Shown here one piece after another: positions 54,162-58,326 of a stretch of DNA of 58,326 bases. The translations under genes and the position numbers were made by a program. Where the stretch lies: the NCBI GenBank assembly GCA_024232355.1, contig JAAEPW010001336.1, forward strand, positions 1-58,326. The letters run 5' to 3'. Every line of letters begins with the position of its first letter. The first letter of the stretch is position 1. The stretch is from Chloroflexota bacterium. GTDB lineage: Bacteria; Chloroflexota; Anaerolineae; B4-G1. A model generated the notes under the pieces. The model was not told the DNA's origin. It did not search any database and worked only from the letters and a program-made list of their open reading frames with translations.

Positions 54162-57100
54162 ATGGAACAAACATTATTAGATAAACCCCTGAACAGCCTT
54201 GTCAAACTAGATTGGGAAAAGACCCTTTATATTTTGATCATTATCCTCGCTCTCGCTACCCGGTTGTGGGGTCTAGGCGACCGGGTGCAGAGCCATGATG
54301 AGAGCCTGCATACAAAGTTCTCATGGGATCTATACACCGGCCGTGGTTTCAGCCACACGCCGTTGATGCATGGCCCTTTTTTATTTCATATCACGGCTTT
54401 CTCATACTTTCTTTTCGGCGATAATGACTTTAGCGCACGACTACCAGTTGCGTTGATGGGCGTCCTAGTCGTGGTATTTCCGTGGCTGCTGCGTCGTTGG
54501 TTGGGACGAATCGGTGCCCTCATTGCTTCGTTCTTTCTACTAATTTCTCCCTCTATCACCTATTACTCGCGCTACATCCGTCACGACATTCCCATTATTC
54601 TTTGGTCTCTCATTGTCCTCTGGGCTATTTTCTCCTATCGACGTGATGGTCGCGAGCGTTGGCTTTACCTGATGGCAGCTGGTGTTTCGCTGATGTTTGC
54701 CACCAAAGAAGTTGCCTTTATTTACAACGCTATTTTTGGCTTTTTTCTCGTTGGCCTATTCGTGATTCAGACATTCAGACAAGAATGGTCCAACGAACAA
54801 CTTAAGCCCTTGTTTATGGCAGCACTGGTAGCTGTAGTAATTGGGGTCATAGTCCTGGGATTTGGTGTACGTCTAAAACAAAAAGATCAGCCAGTTTTGG
54901 TGTGGTGGGCCATCGCTAGCGGGGTGCTGGCGGGATTGGGATTATTGGCGGCCGCGACATTTTTGCTGACTGGTACATGGCACAGCCTGCGTGACTACCG
55001 GGAGTTTGATCTCATCATTATTCTGGGCACGCTTTGTTTGCCGTTCCTTCTCTCTCCGTTCTTGGTCCAATTTGCCGGGATAGAACCAATGGATCACAGC
55101 ACACCCAATCTTTATTACTCGTTTGGTATCGCCGGCATTGCAGTGATGATTTCGGCAGGTATTGGACTGTTCTGGAACTGGCGACGGTGGAGTATTGCGG
55201 CTGCAACTCACTATTCCATTTTTGCTATTTTGTTTACCACTGTCTTTACCAACCGTCTTGGTATTTCCACTGGTCTGATTGGCTCGTTGGGATATTGGTT
55301 GGCTCAGCAAAAAGTTGAACGAGGCGGACAACCTTGGTACTATTATTTGCTCACAGTGCCTATTTACGAGTATCTGCCCTTGTTGCTCACTCTTGTTACT
55401 CCCATTTACTTGGTTATTCGTGCCATTCGCAAGCGGTTCCTGTCCCAATCACACATTTCCAATTCGCAAGAAAAAGAGCCCCTCCAAGTGTTATCTCAAG
55501 CATCAAGCAATGTGGCATTTATCCCCTTTCTCCTATGGTGGATTGTCATAGCATGGATTGGATACTCTTATGCAGGCGAAAAGATGCCTTGGCTCACTGT
55601 CCATCTGGCATTGCCTATGATTTTGCTCTCTGCTTGGCTGGTCGGTCTGCTTATCGAGGGGGTTGACTGGCAGCGAGTGCTCCAACATCGGATTTGGTTG
55701 ATGATACTCGTCGTCCCTCCATTCGCTACCGCTTTGTTAATGCTGATCAGAGCACTTGTGAAAACTCCTTTCCAAGGGCACGAATTGGAACAATTGAACG
55801 TTACCGGTCAATTTGTAGGTGGGTTGGCAGGCACGTTATCATTTGCCACTGGGATAGGATACTTGATTTATCGTGCTGGGTGGAGATTGGCTGTGCGGGT
55901 TCTATTGTTGGTCGTATTGTTGCTACCAGTTGTTCTTACTATTCGCACAACCTGGCGCTTTTGTTACGTCAATTACGATTATCCAACAGAATACTTGGTC
56001 TACGCCCACGCCAGTCAAGCGGTCAAAGAGACAATGCATCAAATAGACGAGTTGTCGCGTCGCACCGCCGGCGGATCTAAACTCATCAAGGTTGCCTATG
56101 GTGCTGACGGTTCCTGGCCGTACCATTGGTACCTACGCGATTATCCGAATGCAGTTTTTTATAGCAGCACGCCTTCGAGAGAGCAGATGAAAGCTCCGGT
56201 CGTCATCGCGGGCCGGGACGAGTGGGATGAAGTGACCCCCTATATGGGCAATGACTATGTCGTCAATACCTATACATTCCTGTGGTGGCCAATGGAGGAC
56301 TATCGCGACTTGACCTGGTCACGCGTCACCCACGCCATCACTGATACGCAAACCCGTGCTGCGTTGTGGGATATTTGGTACAACCGCGACTATCGCCGTT
56401 ACGACGAACTGACAGGAAAGACACACACGCTTGATGCGTGGCCGCTGCGCAGCGACTACCGCCTCTACATCCGTCGTGATCTGGCATCTCAAGTATGGGA
56501 TATCGGTGCAACCGAATCGGTGGAAACAGAAACAATCTTGGCAGATCCCTATGCTGAAGGCTGGCAAACTCTAACCGCGCGGCTGGTGTTTGGCAGCCAA
56601 GGAGCAGAGCCAGGTCAATTTGAAAAACCGAATGGCATCACAATTGACCCCAATGGCCGCTTTGTCTACGTGGCCGACACGGGAAACCATCGTATTCAAA
56701 AGTTCACCACCGGTGGCCAGTTTGTCGCGGCTTGGGATCAGATTTTTGCTATCGAGACTGACAGCGGCCCAGTCGAACAATTTAACGAACCATGGTCTAT
56801 CGCCGTCTCCGAGGACGGTACCATTTTTGTGGCTGATACTTGGAATCACCGTGTCCAGAAACTAGACTCTAATGGTCACCCGGTCACAGCATGGGGATTG
56901 TTCGGTCAGTACGGGGTTGCAGATGGCCGAGTTGGACAGGGTGCATTCTACGGCCCTCGCGGCATCACCATTGGATTCGACGGACAAGTCTATGTGACAG
57001 ACACAGGGAACAAACGCATCCAGGTCTTTGATCCCAACGGTCAATTTGTTTTCCAATGGGGTGGGGGTGGTATCTTGGATGGATATCTCGATGAACCTGT

Positions 57101-57467
57101 CGGTATTGCACGTGGTTTGGATGGAGCCATATATGTGGCCGACATGTGGAACCAACGTGTGCAAATCTTTGATGCTAACGGGATCTATCTACGGCAATGG
57201 CCCATCGTTGGGTGGGACGCTGGATTACCAGACGAAAAGCCTTACCTGGCCGTAGATACCAGAGGATATGTTTATGTGACTGATCCAGGTTATTACCGAG
57301 TACTTGTGTTCGATGATCAGGGTAACTATGTGACTTCCTTTGGTCAATATGGCTTTGATGAACAATCGTTTGCGCTTCCTACCGGCATAGCCATAGGCGA
57401 TGATGGATCTATCTATGTAGTAGACAGTCATAGTGCCCGGGTGCTCGTTTTCGATCCACTAGATTAG
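54162..57467 (+). CDS. Agl23-type (TIGR03663) membrane protein with C-terminal NHL propeller, copy 2
   Basis: An 1101-residue close paralogue of the preceding protein, with the same order of parts: acidic loop VQSHDESLHTKFSW, about 14 membrane segments, an outer domain with WRFCYVNYDYPTEYLVYAH, and six NHL repeats ending VVDSHSARVLVFDP. The frame extends upstream to 54084, but GAGGA lies 6 nt before the ATG at 54162, which also matches the first gene's N-terminus. It follows copy 1 by 28 bp, so the two arose by tandem duplication. The loop that differs most between them (SHISNSQEKEP here) includes a heptad-like repeat. Confidence 0.88.
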   Translation: MEQTLLDKPLNSLVKLDWEKTLYILIIILALATRLWGLGDRVQSHDESLHTKFSWDLYTGRGFSHTPLMHGPFLFHITAFSYFLFGDNDFSARLPVALMGVLVVVFPWLLRRWLGRIGALIASFFLLISPSITYYSRYIRHDIPIILWSLIVLWAIFSYRRDGRERWLYLMAAGVSLMFATKEVAFIYNAIFGFFLVGLFVIQTFRQEWSNEQLKPLFMAALVAVVIGVIVLGFGVRLKQKDQPVLVWWAIASGVLAGLGLLAAATFLLTGTWHSLRDYREFDLIIILGTLCLPFLLSPFLVQFAGIEPMDHSTPNLYYSFGIAGIAVMISAGIGLFWNWRRWSIAAATHYSIFAILFTTVFTNRLGISTGLIGSLGYWLAQQKVERGGQPWYYYLLTVPIYEYLPLLLTLVTPIYLVIRAIRKRFLSQSHISNSQEKEPLQVLSQASSNVAFIPFLLWWIVIAWIGYSYAGEKMPWLTVHLALPMILLSAWLVGLLIEGVDWQRVLQHRIWLMILVVPPFATALLMLIRALVKTPFQGHELEQLNVTGQFVGGLAGTLSFATGIGYLIYRAGWRLAVRVLLLVVLLLPVVLTIRTTWRFCYVNYDYPTEYLVYAHASQAVKETMHQIDELSRRTAGGSKLIKVAYGADGSWPYHWYLRDYPNAVFYSSTPSREQMKAPVVIAGRDEWDEVTPYMGNDYVVNTYTFLWWPMEDYRDLTWSRVTHAITDTQTRAALWDIWYNRDYRRYDELTGKTHTLDAWPLRSDYRLYIRRDLASQVWDIGATESVETETILADPYAEGWQTLTARLVFGSQGAEPGQFEKPNGITIDPNGRFVYVADTGNHRIQKFTTGGQFVAAWDQIFAIETDSGPVEQFNEPWSIAVSEDGTIFVADTWNHRVQKLDSNGHPVTAWGLFGQYGVADGRVGQGAFYGPRGITIGFDGQVYVTDTGNKRIQVFDPNGQFVFQWGGGGILDGYLDEPVGIARGLDGAIYVADMWNQRVQIFDANGIYLRQWPIVGWDAGLPDEKPYLAVDTRGYVYVTDPGYYRVLVFDDQGNYVTSFGQYGFDEQSFALPTGIAIGDDGSIYVVDSHSARVLVFDPLD

Positions 57468-57639
57468 AAAGATTCGGATCCCGATGAAACTGGCTGGCGG
57501 GTCGACGCAGTCGGGGTAGTGACCCATTGCAATCAGCAATGAAGAATACCCAATTTTTCGCAAAGCACACTCTGCACCAACCCAGGCTCTTACCCGAAAT
57601 GATATCAGGGACTCGGTCTTGAAAACCTCAATTACATAT

Positions 57640-58326
57640 TCAGATATGCCCAGGCGACGAACAGATGGAGAACTTGAGGAAGCGACCATCGGGCGTGGTG
57701 AAGCGTTGTGCATTGCAACGCGCAACTATTTCGACGAGGTCACGCTGTTTGGCCGATTGCCAGAAGCCGTCGAAGAATATCCCGATGTGATCAATGACAA
57801 AGCCATCCATTTGCATGAAAGGTAACAATGTTTTGTAGGTTGACTGGGCATAAGATTCGGGGAAGACGGTGTCCCGCAACAGTTGCAGGACGTTGACCAA
57901 GCACAAGCGCAAAGAACTGACGAGTTGATCTTTACGGTTGTCCAGTTCGTACATCGGATGGTCCGTCATCCGCCGAGTGACCTTTGCCAAGGTCTGCACC
58001 TTTTCTTCTCGTTCAGCATGGTAGCGAGCCAACTTTTCTTCCTCGTGTTCAACCGCTGCGGTAGCAATTTCTCTGGAGGCTTGTAGCAGTGGTATGTGTC
58101 AATGACTTTGACACAACTCGGGCACTAATTTAGGGAAGAAAATGCTCAGTTCGTCGGCTGGGACCAGAGGCTGTTCCATGGTAGCCAGGTGTTCGTTCAG
58201 GTCAAGTGTCAAGGGACGATTCGCTCTTCACCCTTGACCCGGTCTGCGTGCTTGACACCATGTCGCTTGTCTCTGGCCCAGCCAAATGGCTACAGTCATC
58301 ATGTTCTTTCTTTGGTTGATTGATCC
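57640..58326 (-). pseudogene. Degenerate transposase running off the right edge
   Basis: On the minus strand three blocks of one transposase-like protein lie in different frames or past stop codons. They are HADRVKGEERIVP (about 58265-58215), then LTLDLNEHLATMEQPLVPAD to FFPKLVPEL (about 58210-58115), then after a short out-of-frame piece with a TGA the long block from ASREIATAAVEHEEEKLARYHAE to the stop at 57640, including MTDHPMYELDNRKDQLV and LRDTVFPESYA. The order and continuity of the blocks fit a single gene with at least two indels. The exact insertion sequence family is not identified, and I saw no terminal inverted repeat on the left side. Confidence 0.6.

Noticed and set aside
57459..57725. 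88-codon minus-strand frame after the second Agl23-NHL gene
   Set aside because: It overlaps the end of a clear gene and of the transposase remnant and shows no family pattern.

Overview
The window looks like a chromosomal contig of an uncultured filamentous Chloroflexota bacterium (Anaerolineae-like). This is an inference from gene content: multi-pass YYY/DUF2298 proteins, Agl23-type (TIGR03663) proteins carrying NHL propellers, XPB-type helicase neighbourhoods, Ser/Thr kinases with Q/A/T-rich linkers, and many short palindromic or heptad repeats. No rRNA, tRNA, CRISPR array, phage or conjugation gene was seen. Both window ends hold decayed material: an alcohol dehydrogenase 3' fragment on the left and a broken transposase on the right.

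Region 1 (0.5-6.6 kb): a minus-strand aldo/keto reductase with ferredoxin motifs; a minus-strand run of transglutaminase-like protein, SDR oxidoreductase and C45-type acyltransferase/hydrolase; then a plus-strand small membrane protein behind a good promoter with a palindrome, and a WYL regulator.

Region 2 (6.6-14.5 kb, minus strand): a compact seven-gene run. In transcription order it is a GyrI-like protein, an AraC regulator with a GyrI-like ligand domain, a TsaA/TrmO-like protein, a ClbS/DfsB-like protein, a DUF4332 helix-hairpin-helix protein, an alpha/beta hydrolase, and a 1305-residue protein in which two TsaA domains are fused to a complete UvrA. ClbS-like, GyrI-like and UvrA families are all linked to handling DNA-alkylating natural products, so a genotoxin-sensing and resistance or repair operon is the most attractive reading.

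Region 3 (15.3-27.6 kb, minus strand): a protein of unknown function, a helicase-associated protein, an XPB helicase, a SWIM-domain helicase-associated protein, a second helicase-associated protein split by a frameshift at an A7 run, then Tex and a small ABM monooxygenase. A 150-bp MITE-like element sits just upstream of XPB.

Region 4 (27.7-34.6 kb, minus strand): a kinase-FHA protein, a kinase with an outer sensor-like domain, a zinc-ribbon membrane protein, a membrane-anchored subtilase with zinc ribbons, and a membrane protein with an internal duplication. The last three genes overlap by 4 nt at each junction, and a 17-bp-spaced promoter precedes the first kinase.

Region 5 (35.2-57.5 kb, plus strand): a cell-surface glycosylation locus. 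It holds a flippase-like LPG-synthase-type membrane protein, a CDP-paratose-2-epimerase-like SDR, a GT4 glycosyltransferase, a GT39-type protein, a 1497-residue GT-C/DUF2298 fusion, an ECF sigma factor with its putative anti-sigma factor, a second DUF2298 protein, another GT-C-like membrane protein and two tandem 1.1-kb-residue-class Agl23-NHL paralogues. Several genes overlap by 4 nt. Heptanucleotide tandem repeats are built into the coding sequence of some of these proteins.
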